The notes under the pieces were generated by a model. It saw nothing but the letters and a program-made list of their open reading frames with translations. It ran no database searches and was not told the DNA's origin. From Verrucomicrobia bacterium LW23 (GTDB lineage: Bacteria > Verrucomicrobiota > Verrucomicrobiia > Methylacidiphilales > UBA1321), in NCBI GenBank assembly GCA_003054695.1, contig QAZA01000003.1, forward strand, positions 62,001 through 126,000: a DNA stretch of 64,000 nt, given 5' to 3'. How positions within the stretch are numbered: position 1 is the stretch's first letter; each line of letters begins with the position of its first letter. The translations under genes were made by a program, and so were the position numbers. Shown here piece after piece: positions 63,667-64,000 of this stretch.

Positions 63667-64000
63667 TCAGAACGCCTTGGCCGCGTAGAGGTTATCGATG
63701 CGGCGGAGGCGCGAGCTGAGGACGCGGACCAGGTTCTCGATGATGATGGCGTGGTCCGCCGGCCAGAAGACGCCGAACTTGTGGAGCGTGGCGCTGCTGA
63801 TGGAGTAGACCAGCGTGGGCTCCTTGGCGCGCACGGTGGCGGTGCGCAGCACGCTCTCCACCAGGCAAAGCTCGCCAAAAAAGTCGAGCCGTTTGAAGTC
63901 CGCCAGCTTAACCTGGTTGTTGCCCTCGCCCTTCACCACCTCCACACTGCCCCGTGCCAGGATAAAGAGGTGGTGGCCGAAGGCGCCCTCGCGGACGATG
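63667..64000 (-). CDS. Cyclic nucleotide-binding-domain protein, C-terminal part
   Basis: The gene is cut by the right edge; 110 residues are visible on the minus strand, ending at 63667. They form most of a cNMP-binding fold: IVREGAFGHHLFILARGSVEVVKG, then DFFGELCLVESVLRTATVRAKEPTLVYSIS, which contains the phosphate-binding cassette (FGE...RTATVRA), and C-terminal helices. No DNA-binding helix-turn-helix follows, so it is not a Crp-type regulator in its visible part; the domain may gate a transporter, kinase or other partner encoded before the edge. It lies 17 bp from the convergent GH172-like gene. Confidence 0.85.
   Translation of the reverse strand, partial: IVREGAFGHHLFILARGSVEVVKGEGNNQVKLADFKRLDFFGELCLVESVLRTATVRAKEPTLVYSISSATLHKFGVFWPADHAIIIENLVRVLSSRLRRIDNLYAAKAF

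Overview
The window looks like chromosomal DNA of a Verrucomicrobiota bacterium, probably from the Chthoniobacter/Verrucomicrobium/Opitutus part of the phylum. The strongest evidence is a complete four-gene pseudopilin set in the order D-B-C-A at 19061-24646. It matches the 'Verru_Chthon cassette' families known from that phylum, and a second stand-alone A-type gene lies at 39500-43153. Other features fit: GC-rich DNA, many secreted beta-propeller, beta-helix and carbohydrate-binding proteins, a Ser/Thr kinase fused to WD40 repeats, a sulfatase and a DUF2961/GH172 protein. No rRNA, tRNA, CRISPR array, transposase or integrase was recognised.

Left part (1-13480): the end of a phytanoyl-CoA dioxygenase-like gene, a cation diffusion facilitator and a 1251-residue kinase-WD40 protein. 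Then comes a co-directional run of LytS-type sensor kinase, LytTR response regulator, DUF4410 lipoprotein and a four-part MacAB/TolC-like exporter (TolC, lipoprotein adaptor, ATPase, permease). The two-component pair probably controls the exporter.

Middle-left (13837-29015): a secreted protein made of two tandem beta-helix copies faces a LacI-type regulator, and the pseudopilin cassette follows. A near-identical 16-bp palindrome lies in the shared beta-helix/regulator promoter region and again just before the cassette, so one regulator probably controls both. After the cassette comes an island-like stretch: a P-loop ATPase resembling mobile-element primase/helicases, and an AT-richer FG-GAP repeat protein flanked by gene-poor DNA containing a possible gene remnant.

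Middle-right (29347-48818): a PATAN-FHA signalling protein, aroA, htpG, an ABC ATPase with its two-module FtsX-like permease, a CYTH/class IV cyclase-like protein, two unknown proteins, the orphan cassette A gene, a GT2 glycosyltransferase with a large membrane protein, a sulfatase and an unknown protein.

Right part (48776-64000): a compact operon of an amidohydrolase, a Rieske protein and a second amidohydrolase paralogue that has lost most of its metal-site residues, with a divergent AraC-type regulator. Next are a 1445-residue secreted protein with carbohydrate-binding-like modules at both ends, acs, and, convergent with acs, a minus-strand group (Hpt protein, PATAN protein with a pseudo-receiver, cytidine deaminase-like protein, SGNH hydrolase). 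A strong inverted repeat separates acs from that group. The window closes with a GH172-like protein and the C-terminal part of a cyclic-nucleotide-binding-domain protein.
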